Below are positions 16,366 through 24,774 of a DNA stretch of 64,000 bases, one piece after another. The DNA is from Loktanella sp. D2R18 (GTDB lineage Bacteria > Pseudomonadota > Alphaproteobacteria > Rhodobacterales > Rhodobacteraceae), in assembly GCF_003318235.1 (NCBI RefSeq), contig NZ_QOCG01000032.1, positions 159,815-223,814 of the forward strand, read 5' to 3'. Numbering within the stretch: the stretch's first letter is position 1; every line of letters begins with the position of its first letter. Both the position numbers and the translations under genes were made by a program. Under the pieces are notes generated by a model, which made no database searches, had not been told where the DNA came from, and saw nothing but the letters and a program-made list of their open reading frames with translations.

Positions 16366-16439
16366 CACCTAGTGACACGACGTGCAGAGAGTCGCGAGGG
16401 GTTTCACACCCAGAATTCGAAACGTGAGGAGCGTGGTTG

Positions 16440-17258
16440 ATGCGTATTTTTTCCGGAATTTTGATTGCTGTGTCGATCACCGCTGCGCCGATTGTCTGGC
16501 AGCTTGCAGAGCGTCACTTCGCGCCGGCTGAACTGCTACCCGCTGTGGACATCGCCCCGCTTGCGCAGGATGTCGCAGCCTTGCAGGATGAGATGGCTCG
16601 GCTGCGCAGCCGGATTGATGGGCTCGATGCCCGTACATCAATCGGGCTGTCTGCCGCCGCTGCCTCCCCAGAACCAGAACGCCAAAACCCAACCGCCTCC
16701 GACACGTTGAGAGATGCGTTTGCTCAGGTTGTTCTGATTGCGGATCGCAGATCGGCAAATGATGGGCTGACCGTAGCTTCGCCGTCTTTTCTGAGAGATT
16801 TGATTGGTCTGCCGCGCAATGATCTGACAGATGATTGCCAGCCAGCGACCAATTCTACGCTGACTGATTTGTTGGTAACTGAAAATGTGGGACCGATCCG
16901 CGCTCGTATGGTGCGCCCAGCGATCAGTTCAATCCGGCAGGTTTTTGCGAATGTTCAGGTTTTTGAACCCGAGCTCTATGACCGTATCCAAAGCGCAGGG
17001 TCGCTTTGTGTCCGTTTGATCCGCGGATCGACCAGCTCGGCCTCTGCCCATGCATATGGGTTGGCTGTCGATATCAATATTGACGGCGTCCTTGATGGGC
17101 TGGCAGATGGCAAAACCCAGTTGGGATTGATCCTGCTTGCCGATTTTTTCAAGAAGGAAGGCTGGATTTGGGGTGCTGGCTTTAGCCGCGAAGATTCGAT
17201 GCATTTTGAAGTGAGCCGAGAGAAGCTTTTGCAGTGGCGACGCCAGGGGTTGATTTGA
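16440..17258 (+). CDS. Membrane-anchored M15 (VanY/L,D-type) peptidoglycan peptidase
   Basis: A 272-aa protein. The N-terminal hydrophobic stretch (IFSGILIAVSITAAPIVW) is a signal anchor, followed by a short coiled coil (LAQDVAALQDEMARLRSRID). The C-terminal domain carries the M15 zinc motifs SAHAYGLAVDIN (SxHxxGxAxD) and DSMHFEVS (ExxH-like site with MHFE), plus WGAGF. M15 enzymes cut peptidoglycan cross-links or stem peptides. It lies just before the ECF sigma gene and may itself have an ECF-type promoter. It could make room in the wall for T6SS assembly; that is inference. The start is GTTG-ATG 16440, with GTGAGGAG upstream. Confidence 0.8.
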   Translation: MRIFSGILIAVSITAAPIVWQLAERHFAPAELLPAVDIAPLAQDVAALQDEMARLRSRIDGLDARTSIGLSAAAASPEPERQNPTASDTLRDAFAQVVLIADRRSANDGLTVASPSFLRDLIGLPRNDLTDDCQPATNSTLTDLLVTENVGPIRARMVRPAISSIRQVFANVQVFEPELYDRIQSAGSLCVRLIRGSTSSASAHAYGLAVDINIDGVLDGLADGKTQLGLILLADFFKKEGWIWGAGFSREDSMHFEVSREKLLQWRRQGLI

Positions 17259-17426
17259 TACATCTACCCACTGGCCCCAAAAAACCGATGTTTTTATCTG
17301 CCAACGTGCCTTATCGTGCAATGCTTGGCCAAGCGCCCGGCTTTGTGCATAGTGAGGGTTGTGGCGCTATCGTGACCGAGTCAGATTTGCATTTTTATAT
17401 CGCGACAGATTTTTTCTTAATATGTG

Positions 17427-17453
17427 TGAACCTTTTTCCGGGCGCACGGCACT
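17427..17453 (+). promoter_or_regulatory. ECF sigma autoregulatory promoter (predicted)
   Basis: TGAACC (17427-17432), 15 bases beginning TTTT, then GGCACT (17448-17453), ending 34 bases before the sigma gene. The same two hexamers with the same spacing occur before the second sigma copy and before the tssBC-fusion operon. ECF factors usually recognise a GAAC-type -35 and control themselves. Confidence 0.75.
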
Positions 17454-17487
17454 TATTTAACGAAGTAAGAAAAAAAGAAGCCGCACC

Positions 17488-18087
17488 ATGCGAATACTTA
17501 AATCAATTCGGAGCCGGGCTAATGATCCCGAACCGCAGTCGGATGAAGCCCTTTTGGCTGCCATCGCGAAGGGGGATATGACTGCCTTTGAGCGGTTACA
17601 TCGTAAGTATTTTCCAAAGCTGATGCATTTTGCCAAGCGTATGACTAATAGCCCCGAGGCCGCTGAAGAGGTAGCAAATGATGTCCTGATGACGGTCTGG
17701 CGCACGGCTGACCGCTTTGAAGGCCGTTCCAAACCGTCGACATGGATGTTTGGTATTGCTTACCGCATGGCCCTCAAGCAGCGCGAGAAAATAGGCAAGC
17801 GTCGGGGGGATGTTGAGTTAGACGAGGGTATGGTCGCCGATGACAAGGACACCGCAGAAGCTGTGATATTGTCCACAGATCTGTTTAATGCGCTGAAAAA
17901 GCTGACCCCAGAGCTACAGGCGGTGGTCGAACTGACTTATTACAACGGCTATCTTTACACCGAGATCGCCGAAATTCTTGATTGCCCTGTTGGGACGGTC
18001 AAGACACGCATGATGACAGCGCGGCGCCGCTTACGCACAATGCTGTCAGATACGGACATAACGGGTACTGAAAATGAAGTCGCATAA
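17488..18087 (+). CDS. ECF RNA polymerase sigma factor
   Basis: A 199-aa group IV sigma-70. Region 2 covers about residues 25-95 (LHRKYFPKLMHFAKRM, NDVLMTVWRTADRFEG, PSTWMFGIAYRMALK) and region 4 about 130-190 (LTPELQAVVELTYYNGYLYT, EIAEILDCPVGTVKTRMMTA). It redirects RNA polymerase to ECF promoters. Its last codons overlap the anti-sigma gene by 14 bases, a standard sigma/anti-sigma pair. It opens the first T6SS block, with no terminator seen before tssA, so it may be co-transcribed with the secretion genes. A near-identical copy sits at 52483-53082. Confidence 0.93.
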   Translation: MRILKSIRSRANDPEPQSDEALLAAIAKGDMTAFERLHRKYFPKLMHFAKRMTNSPEAAEEVANDVLMTVWRTADRFEGRSKPSTWMFGIAYRMALKQREKIGKRRGDVELDEGMVADDKDTAEAVILSTDLFNALKKLTPELQAVVELTYYNGYLYTEIAEILDCPVGTVKTRMMTARRRLRTMLSDTDITGTENEVA

Positions 18088-18703
18088 TACAAAATTTTCC
18101 CGGGACGCCGGATGCCCGGATCACATATGGGAGTTGATCCCGTGGTACGTCAATGGATCGTTACCTCAAGAACAGGCGGAGGCCGTCGAGTTGCATGGTG
18201 AAACCTGTCCGGCCTGTGCGGCCGAAATCGGGCGTCAGCGCACGTTAGCTAAGGATGTGGTCAAAGTTGACCCTTTTGAAGTTCCCCTCTCGCGGAGTTG
18301 GGAGACTCTGCGGGCGCAAATCGAAGCGGAGAACTGGGCGATGACGCCGAAGGTTGAAAAGCGCCGCTTTGCTGGATTGCACGGGGGTATTATTGCCTTG
18401 ATCGGGACCGTTGCTGTTGCGTGTTTGCTCGTTGTGGCCATGCCCGTACAAACCGATTTTGACATGCTGACATCTGCACCAGATACGGCGACGGACGTCA
18501 TCAAATTACAGCTAGCTCCCAACATGGTGCAGGCACAGCTGGAACAGGTTCTGTCCGAATTCGGTTCAACGCTGATTGCGGGCCCGTCTGAGAATGGCGT
18601 TTACACAATCACAGTGGAAGGCGACGCCGATTTGCAGGCCGTTGCCGACGCATTGATGTCTACTCCTGAAATTGCCTTTGCAGCGCCGGAGTTGGCAGAA
18701 TGA
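18074..18703 (+). CDS. Anti-sigma factor with zinc-binding N-terminus
   Basis: A 209-aa membrane protein. The cytoplasmic N-terminus has the ZAS pattern H41-x3-C45-x2-C48 (HGETCPAC) with an earlier CPDH. One transmembrane helix lies at about 103-124 (IIALIGTVAVACLLVVAM). The periplasmic end (about 150-209) reads QAQLEQVLSEFGSTLIAGPS and ends VADALMSTPEIAFAAPELAE, which resembles the small alpha/beta folds of subtilase propeptides. It should hold the sigma factor at the membrane. The subtilase gene starts with a 4-base overlap, so that protease may cleave or be inhibited by this domain; that is inference. Confidence 0.85.
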   Translation: MKSHNTKFSRDAGCPDHIWELIPWYVNGSLPQEQAEAVELHGETCPACAAEIGRQRTLAKDVVKVDPFEVPLSRSWETLRAQIEAENWAMTPKVEKRRFAGLHGGIIALIGTVAVACLLVVAMPVQTDFDMLTSAPDTATDVIKLQLAPNMVQAQLEQVLSEFGSTLIAGPSENGVYTITVEGDADLQAVADALMSTPEIAFAAPELAE

Positions 18704-19869
18704 AGAATTATCGTCTCTATATTACGGTGATTGCTTCGTTGTTCGTCGCCTGCGCACATGTCGCGGATGCGCAAGAATGGCGTCTGGTCGACGCAGACCA
18801 AATCGTAGATCCGACCTATCTGATCCTGACGATACCGCTTGATGAGCCTGATGCGATGGAGCAGGTGAGCGCCGACATTGCGGCTGATTTTGGTGTGCCA
18901 TTGTCGGCAGAGTGGCCGTTGCAATCTATTGTGGTGCTGTGCCTGATCTATGATGCCAGTAACGTGCAAGATGTTGACGCGATGATCGCCGATATGGAAG
19001 CCGATGGACGTATCCGCACCGCCCAGCGGATGCAAACCTTCGGTGTTTCAGAGGCATCGTACGCCGATCCGCTGTTCCCGACGCAATGGTCGCTGGCACG
19101 TATGAACGTGGCGCGTGCGCATGACTATTCGACCGGTTTGGGGGTCAAGGTGGGTGTTGTTGACTCTGCGATTGACAAATCCCATGCGGATTTAGCGGGC
19201 CAGCTTGTCGATTATCTTGACTTTGTTAAAGTGACCAAGGCCGACACGGCCGAAGCCCACGGTACAGCCGTTGCCGGTATTATTGCGGCTGACGGAACAA
19301 ATGCCATCGGTATGGTGGGTGTCGCCCCGCGAGCCTCTTTGGTAGGTTTGCGGGCGTGTTGGCAAGACCCCGGTCAGGCCGGTCAATGCAGCAGTTTTTC
19401 TATCGCACGTGCACTGAACTTTGCCATTCTGAACGATATTGATGTGATCAACCTTAGTCTGGGTGGTCCACAAGATGCCTTGATCGAGGAATTGGTTCTA
19501 ACTGCTATTGAAGCGGGTTCCGTTGTCGTCGCCGCGTCTGGAGAAACAGATGTCGTGGCATTTCCTGCGTCTGTGCGCGGCGTTATTTCATCCGGAATTG
19601 GGCCGAGCGGGCGTATTCCAGCACCGATGATCGACGTCATTTCGACGGCACCGGAAAACCGTCATCGCTTTGTGTCAGGATCGTCGATTTCGGCGGCACA
19701 TGTATCTGGCGTTGTGGCGTTATTGCTGGCCAGTGCGCCTGACTTAACTCCGGCAGAGGTATCCGCGGCCCTGCAAGCGGCTGTTTCAATTGATGGAGAT
19801 GTTGCGATGTTGGATGCATGTGGCGCGCTGATTGCGATTGGCGAACAAGCGGGCGGATGTGTGCAATGA
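18700..19869 (+). CDS. Secreted subtilisin-like S8 protease
   Basis: A 389-aa protein. A signal peptide ends near ADAQEW, a propeptide-like region runs to about residue 110, then the S8 domain follows. The triad is visible: D155 (VGVVDSAID), H187 (AHGTAVAG) and S329 (SGSSISAAHVSG). The oxyanion-hole Asn normally in (A)AGN is replaced: the sequence reads VVVAASGETD, with Glu282 at that place. Activity may therefore be low or unusual. It is encoded between an anti-sigma factor and a pseudo-caspase, so a role in signalling across the envelope to the ECF sigma is plausible. Confidence 0.85.
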   Translation: MKNYRLYITVIASLFVACAHVADAQEWRLVDADQIVDPTYLILTIPLDEPDAMEQVSADIAADFGVPLSAEWPLQSIVVLCLIYDASNVQDVDAMIADMEADGRIRTAQRMQTFGVSEASYADPLFPTQWSLARMNVARAHDYSTGLGVKVGVVDSAIDKSHADLAGQLVDYLDFVKVTKADTAEAHGTAVAGIIAADGTNAIGMVGVAPRASLVGLRACWQDPGQAGQCSSFSIARALNFAILNDIDVINLSLGGPQDALIEELVLTAIEAGSVVVAASGETDVVAFPASVRGVISSGIGPSGRIPAPMIDVISTAPENRHRFVSGSSISAAHVSGVVALLLASAPDLTPAEVSAALQAAVSIDGDVAMLDACGALIAIGEQAGGCVQ

Positions 19870-20909
19870 AACATCTGTTTTCTACAGCGACCCGCAGCCT
19901 GTGCCTTGCACTTGGGCTGACCGTCATTGTGCAAGCTGCTAACGCGCAGTCGGACCGGACCGTGGCCTTGGTTGTGTCCGTTGGTGAAGGCACTGCGCGT
20001 GCTGATCAGGTGCAATCGCAGCTACAGGAAATCGGGGCCGAGACCCTGCGGGCGGTTAATCCTAACAACGCAGAGGTCCGGTCAGTTCTGCGCCGCTTTG
20101 CCGATGAGTCCGAGGATGCACGGGCTGCGTTTGTTTATCTTGATATGCCTGCCGTCACCTTTGAGGGGCGCGAATATGTGTTATCGGACAGCGCCGGATT
20201 GCTGGCCTATCAGGAAGAGCTGGGTCGCGGCACTGATTTGTTTACACAGTCCATTCCGCTGCTGGCTTTTGCCCGGACGGCTGCTTTGGCGGAACAGGGA
20301 GGGGCGGTTGTCATCGCGGTTAATGAACCTGAGACTGGCTTGCCTGACGCAGTAAGCGTTGTGACAGAGGCCCCCACTACGGTGCCGGGTGCAAGTGCCA
20401 TCGTCGTTGTTGATGCCGCCAACAGTGAACCTGTTCTGCAAACGATTGCTGCCGCGGCCGTTGGTGACACCGCCGTCGAAATCGGCGCATTGCTGCGTCG
20501 GATGGTCGTCCATGACGGTGTCACAGTATCCGCGATGCCGCCGCTGCCGATCATGTTGCGCGAACCGCCGGCCTCGGTGGTTGTCCCGGAACCCCAAGTG
20601 CCGGTTACTGCCCCGGTACCGGAACCAGAAGACGTTGAACCTGTTGTGGTAGCTGTCGCAGAGCCTGAACCTCAGGTTGCGCAAGAAACACTCGAAGAGT
20701 TGATCATTCTAGAACAATCACTGTCACGCGGCGCCAAACGTAACCTTCAGCGCAGGTTACGAGATCTGGATCACTATAAGGGATTGGTTGACGGCATATT
20801 CGGGCCACAAACCCGGACGGCAATCACTGAATTTCAAACGGATCGCACCGACCCACCAACCGGCGTGTTGACCCGACGACAACTGCTTGATCTTCAAGCT
20901 TCCGGGTAG
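19866..20909 (+). CDS. Pseudo-caspase with C-terminal peptidoglycan-binding domain
   Basis: A 347-aa secreted protein with signal peptide MKHLFSTATRSLCLALGLTV. Residues about 28-150 follow the caspase/metacaspase-like (C14) fold (VALVVSVGE, AFVYLDMPAVTFEGREYVLS), but the YAGHG His motif and the catalytic Cys motif are missing, so it is probably not a peptidase. A Pro/Glu/Val-rich linker (about 225-270) leads to a PG_binding_1 domain (LQRRLRDLDHYKGLVDGIFG, then PQTRTAITEFQ). It overlaps the subtilase gene by 4 bases. It may be a periplasmic sensor or scaffold at the cell wall. The ATG at 19866 is preferred over an upstream start for its signal peptide. Confidence 0.75.
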   Translation: MKHLFSTATRSLCLALGLTVIVQAANAQSDRTVALVVSVGEGTARADQVQSQLQEIGAETLRAVNPNNAEVRSVLRRFADESEDARAAFVYLDMPAVTFEGREYVLSDSAGLLAYQEELGRGTDLFTQSIPLLAFARTAALAEQGGAVVIAVNEPETGLPDAVSVVTEAPTTVPGASAIVVVDAANSEPVLQTIAAAAVGDTAVEIGALLRRMVVHDGVTVSAMPPLPIMLREPPASVVVPEPQVPVTAPVPEPEDVEPVVVAVAEPEPQVAQETLEELIILEQSLSRGAKRNLQRRLRDLDHYKGLVDGIFGPQTRTAITEFQTDRTDPPTGVLTRRQLLDLQASG

Positions 20910-20978
20910 GCACTGCAAGCCACCCGACCATACCACCACAATCTAGCTTATTGTCACTTGACCGAAGGATCAGGACCG

Positions 20979-21854
20979 ATGGGATTACGTCTAAAATACA
21001 ACGCTGTTCTGGTATCCGCCTGCCTGATTGGGATCGTTGCAGCAACGGCTGTGTCATACGAAATCGTCAAGATTTCAGCGACAGCAGATGTGCAGCGTGA
21101 AATTCAATTATTGCGTGCCAACGCCACAGCGGTCCGGTCTTATACATTGAACAGCATTGATCCTTTGATGTCTGATGACAATGACATCCTGTTTTTACCG
21201 GAAACTGTAACCTCTTACGCCGCACAGGCCGTGTTTTCAGGTTTTCGAAACCAGTTTCCCCAGTACAGCTATAAAGAGGCAGCACTGGATCCGACCAACC
21301 CGGATGACCTGCCGACTGATCTTGAAAAGTCGATGATTGATCAGTTTCGGGCGGATTCCGCACTGACTGAATTGTCCGCCGTTGTTGAAGATGACGGTGC
21401 GCAGTTTTTGACCATGGCGTTCCCGGTGACAATAACGCAGCAAGGTTGCCTGCGCTGTCACGGTGATCCGGCAGCGGCCCCGCCTGCCATGCTGGACCTT
21501 TATGGGTCTGAAAACGGGTTCAACTGGAAATTGGGTGAAACGGTGGGGGCTCAGGTCATCTCTGCCCCCATGACATTAGTCGAAGACCGGGCAAAGGAAA
21601 CCGGCCTGATCCTTGTCACTGCGCTGGTGTCGGCATTCCTGCTTGTGCTGATTGTGACCAACGTCATGCTCAGCCGGATCGTTTTGCGCCCTGTCGCCCG
21701 GATGTCGGCAGTGGCCGAACAGGTCAGCATGGGTGACTTCACAATCCCTGAATATGCCAAGCCGGGCAAAGACGAAATCAGTTCACTTTCCACATCCTTC
21801 AACCGCATGCGGCGCAGTCTTGAAAGCGCCATGAAGATGATCAATGACGGATGA
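20979..21854 (+). CDS. Membrane haem sensor: DUF3365 (Tll0287-like) domain plus HAMP
   Basis: A 291-aa protein with transmembrane helices at about 8-30 and 208-230. The periplasmic loop is a DUF3365/Tll0287-like sensor with a c-type haem motif, C157-x2-C160-H161 (QQGCLRCHGD). A HAMP domain follows (about 231-285, SRIVLRPVARMSAVAEQVSM). There is no kinase or cyclase output domain. The kinase gene starts inside this gene (11-base overlap), so the haem sensor probably signals to that soluble kinase. The ATG at 20979 has AGGA 6-9 bases upstream. Confidence 0.82.
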   Translation: MGLRLKYNAVLVSACLIGIVAATAVSYEIVKISATADVQREIQLLRANATAVRSYTLNSIDPLMSDDNDILFLPETVTSYAAQAVFSGFRNQFPQYSYKEAALDPTNPDDLPTDLEKSMIDQFRADSALTELSAVVEDDGAQFLTMAFPVTITQQGCLRCHGDPAAAPPAMLDLYGSENGFNWKLGETVGAQVISAPMTLVEDRAKETGLILVTALVSAFLLVLIVTNVMLSRIVLRPVARMSAVAEQVSMGDFTIPEYAKPGKDEISSLSTSFNRMRRSLESAMKMINDG

Positions 21855-23190
21855 AACGATCATAACGTCGCGTGCCCCCAAACAGATCGGTAAATACCGT
21901 GTCGATGGGGTGTTGGGGGAAGGTGCGATGGGTGTCGTCTATGCCGCCCATGATCCTGATATTGATCGCGAGGTTGCGATCAAGACGGTGCATATGCATC
22001 TGATCTCGGCTGCCGGCGGCGATGATTGGTTGCAGCGTTTCGCCCGCGAGGCGCGCGCGGCGGGTCGTGTCTTGCACCCCAATTTGGTTACTATCTTTGA
22101 ATATCTTGAACAGGATCACGTGCCTTATCTCGTGATGGAGCGTTTGCGATCCACCACGTTGGAGGATCGGCTTACCGCACCCGAAGGGCTTGATCTGCAA
22201 GAGGTTCTTTCGGTCATGACGCAGATCCTTGATGGTCTGGCTTGCATACACGATGCGGGCATTGTGCATCGCGACATGAAGCCAGCGAACGTCATGGTCA
22301 CAGAAGCCGGTGCAGTGAAACTGACCGACTTTGGCATCGCTCGCATTACAGCCATGGACAAAACCGGGGCGGGCATGATCGGCACCCCGTCCTATATGGC
22401 CCCCGAACAATTTTCTGGCGGTGATGTTGATGCACGCGCTGATATCTATGCTGTGGGCGTTCTGCTTTATGAGTTGCTTACAGGCAAAAAACCGTTTGCC
22501 GGTGGCGGGATTGAGGCGCTTTTGCTGGCGTCCCGATCGGGCGATGTGACCCCACCCAGTGCCGTGGTGCCTGACCTATCAGCCGCGATTGATGCGGTAG
22601 TTTTGCAGGCGATGAATGCCGATGCTGATGCACGGTTTGCCTGTGCTGCCGACATGCGCACTGCGCTTGCTGTGGCTGTGGGTGGGTCAGGCGGTGTTGA
22701 TCTGTCCGCTGTCGCGCGCGCTAAACCCGCGCCCGGACCTGCCACAATGCTGGGCCGTCTTTCGGCCAGCACCATGAGCCAGGTTGAACGCAACCTGATC
22801 GCCAAAATCGGTCCAATCGGTCAGGTCATCGCGCGACGCGCCGCCGCCACTGCCACCAATACTGAAGAACTGCTGGATATAGTCCTGAAAGAGTTATCCC
22901 AGACAGATGAAAAGCAAGAGTTGCGCGACACCATGCTGCGCCTGTTGTCCGACAACCTAGGCCCCGCCAATAGCGATATTCCAGAAGACGATCTGCGCAA
23001 ACTAACCGATCTTTTGAAACCACATATGGGTCCGATTGCAGCCGTTCTGGTGAAGCGGCAAGCCGCCAAAGCGGCCTCCTCGACCGCGCTGGTACAGGCT
23101 TTGGCTGACGACATCACGGACCCTGCCGAAAAATCCCAATTTCTTCACGCCGCCGAACTGATTGGCGCAAAAGGAGGCACAGATGCTTGA
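21844..23190 (+). CDS. ppkA: Ser/Thr protein kinase of the T6SS (PpkA-like)
   Basis: A 448-aa Hanks-type kinase. The glycine loop is GEGAMG (25-30), with Lys47 (VAIKTV), catalytic Asp144 (HRDMKPANV) and DFG Asp162. No transmembrane helix follows, unlike many PpkA proteins. The C-terminus has two related segments, about 317-358 (KIGPIGQVIARRAA) and 390-435 (HMGPIAAVLVKRQA). In other T6SSs PpkA phosphorylates the FHA protein to switch on assembly and PppA reverses this; both partners are encoded here (41465 and 50180). It is coupled to the haem sensor upstream and overlaps tssA by 8 bases. Confidence 0.9.
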   Translation: MTDETIITSRAPKQIGKYRVDGVLGEGAMGVVYAAHDPDIDREVAIKTVHMHLISAAGGDDWLQRFAREARAAGRVLHPNLVTIFEYLEQDHVPYLVMERLRSTTLEDRLTAPEGLDLQEVLSVMTQILDGLACIHDAGIVHRDMKPANVMVTEAGAVKLTDFGIARITAMDKTGAGMIGTPSYMAPEQFSGGDVDARADIYAVGVLLYELLTGKKPFAGGGIEALLLASRSGDVTPPSAVVPDLSAAIDAVVLQAMNADADARFACAADMRTALAVAVGGSGGVDLSAVARAKPAPGPATMLGRLSASTMSQVERNLIAKIGPIGQVIARRAAATATNTEELLDIVLKELSQTDEKQELRDTMLRLLSDNLGPANSDIPEDDLRKLTDLLKPHMGPIAAVLVKRQAAKAASSTALVQALADDITDPAEKSQFLHAAELIGAKGGTDA

Positions 23191-24217
23191 ATTAGAGACG
23201 CTATTGCAAAGCTTTGATGGTGATCAGCCGTGTGGCGAAGATCTGGAATATGATCCAGATTTTGTTGCCCTGGAGATGGCCAATCAACCCGGCGAAGAAC
23301 GCGTGATCGGTGATGCCGTCATTGCCGCAGAGCCGCCCGACTATGACAACGTGGCTGAACTTGCCACTGACCTGTTGGGCCGGAGCAAGGATTTACGTGT
23401 TGCCGTAATGTTGGCTGATGCGGCGTTGCGTACCCGCGGCCTGACGGGGTTCGAAGATGTTTTACGCTATATCAGTGATTGTTTGACAGATCACTGGGAC
23501 CACGTTCATCCGCAGCTTGACGATGAAGATGATGATGACCCAACGATGCGGGTTAACGCGATCGTAGGGCTGACCAATCGTGCTACGATATTACGGTCCT
23601 TGCGCGTCGCCCCGTTGGTTGAAAGCCGTGCATTCGGACAGTTCGGCCTGCGCGATATTGAAGTCGCAGCCGGCGAGGCCACACCGCCGGCAGACATGGA
23701 AAATGTACCGACCCAACAGACGGTATCAGCGGCATTTCAGGATGCTGATGCAGATCAACTTTCTGAAACGATGGATGCTGCGGGGGCTATTGTGGATCAT
23801 ATCAGCGCGATCTCTGATGTATTTGACGCCCAAATCGGGAGTCTTGGCCCCGATCTGGACCCGCTAAAGAAGGTGGCGTTTGATATCAAACGGCGTTTGC
23901 AAACCTTTATCGGGGGCACCCCCGAGGAACCGACTGATAGTCCTCAAACACCAGACAGCACAGCCCCGACCGCGCACGTCGGGGGGCAGGCGGTTGGCGC
24001 AATTAATACACCAAATGACGTTGTGAACGCGCTGGAGCGGGTCGTCGATTACTACGCCCGCAACGAACCTTCCAGCCCGTTGCCGATCTTGCTGAACAGA
24101 GCCAAGCGGCTCGTGTCTGCGGACTTTGTGACGATCATGAAAGACATGGCCCCTCAAGGCGTCGAAAACGTCGCGCTGATCGGCGGGTTGGAACCTGAAG
24201 AAGAACAATACGAATAG
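23183..24217 (+). CDS. tssA: T6SS baseplate/sheath-cap protein TssA (ImpA)
   Basis: A 344-aa protein with the ImpA N-terminal domain: LLQSFDGDQPCGEDLEYDPD and later LLGRSKDLRVAVMLADAALR, GFEDVLRYI and DHWDHVHPQLD. TssA proteins organise the baseplate and guide sheath polymerisation. The C-terminal part (DVVNALERVVDYYARNEPSS, PLPILLNRAKRLV) is the usual conserved tail. AAGGAGG immediately precedes the ATG at 23183, so that start is preferred over the TTG at 23162. Confidence 0.92.
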   Translation: MLELETLLQSFDGDQPCGEDLEYDPDFVALEMANQPGEERVIGDAVIAAEPPDYDNVAELATDLLGRSKDLRVAVMLADAALRTRGLTGFEDVLRYISDCLTDHWDHVHPQLDDEDDDDPTMRVNAIVGLTNRATILRSLRVAPLVESRAFGQFGLRDIEVAAGEATPPADMENVPTQQTVSAAFQDADADQLSETMDAAGAIVDHISAISDVFDAQIGSLGPDLDPLKKVAFDIKRRLQTFIGGTPEEPTDSPQTPDSTAPTAHVGGQAVGAINTPNDVVNALERVVDYYARNEPSSPLPILLNRAKRLVSADFVTIMKDMAPQGVENVALIGGLEPEEEQYE

Positions 24218-24248
24218 CGCGTTCAGGGATCTGAAGGCGTGTAACATA

Positions 24249-24262
24249 CTATATCAAAAGGA
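24249..24262 (+). promoter_or_regulatory. Shared leader motif before tssB
   Basis: CTATATCAAAAGGA lies directly before the tssB start and contains its RBS. Nearly the same word, CTATATCAAAAAGGAG, precedes hcp (26315-26330). The sharing suggests a common translational control element, though it could be convergent RBS context. Confidence 0.4.
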
Positions 24263-24270
24263 AAATTATC

Positions 24271-24771
24271 ATGGCCTCAAGTAGTCAGAAATTCATTTCT
24301 CGCAATCGGGCACCTCGGGTTCAGATCGAATATGATGTAGAACTTTATGGTGCTGAAAAGACGGTTCAACTGCCATTTGTGATGGGTGTTATGTCGGATC
24401 TGTCGGGTAAGTCCGAAGAACCGCTTCCGTCGGTTGCGGATCGCAAGTTTTTGGAAATCGACGTCGACAATTTCGACGACCGGATGAAATCTATGAAGCC
24501 GCGTACCGCATTTTCAGTGCCAAATACACTGACCGGTGAGGGCAACCTCTCTGTCGATATGACATTCGAAAGCATGGATGATTTTTCGCCGGCCGCAATC
24601 GCTCAAAAAGTGGCCCCATTAAAAAAACTGCTCGATGCGCGAACCCAATTGGCAAATCTGACCACTTACATGGATGGAAAGACCGGAGCGGAGAACCTGA
24701 TGACCGATATCATCAAGGACCCTGCGCTGCTGAAAGCCTTGGCCGCTGCGCCAGCCGAAGATGAGGAATAG
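24271..24771 (+). CDS. tssB: T6SS sheath small subunit TssB
   Basis: A 166-aa protein with the VipA/TssB core: RVQIEYDVELYGAEKTVQLP, VMGVMSDLSGKSEEPLP and FLEIDVDNFDDRMKSMKPR. With TssC it forms the contractile sheath. It is about 80% identical over its first ~150 residues (my hand alignment, no gaps) to the N-terminus of the 917-aa fusion at 35370, showing duplication within the locus. It lies three bases before tssC. Confidence 0.95.
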   Translation: MASSSQKFISRNRAPRVQIEYDVELYGAEKTVQLPFVMGVMSDLSGKSEEPLPSVADRKFLEIDVDNFDDRMKSMKPRTAFSVPNTLTGEGNLSVDMTFESMDDFSPAAIAQKVAPLKKLLDARTQLANLTTYMDGKTGAENLMTDIIKDPALLKALAAAPAEDEE

Positions 24772-24774
24772 GCC

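Noticed and set aside
20903..20913. GGCACT at 20908 as another ECF promoter before the haem sensor
   Set aside because: Fifteen bases upstream there is no GAACC-like hexamer, so the match is half a motif only.
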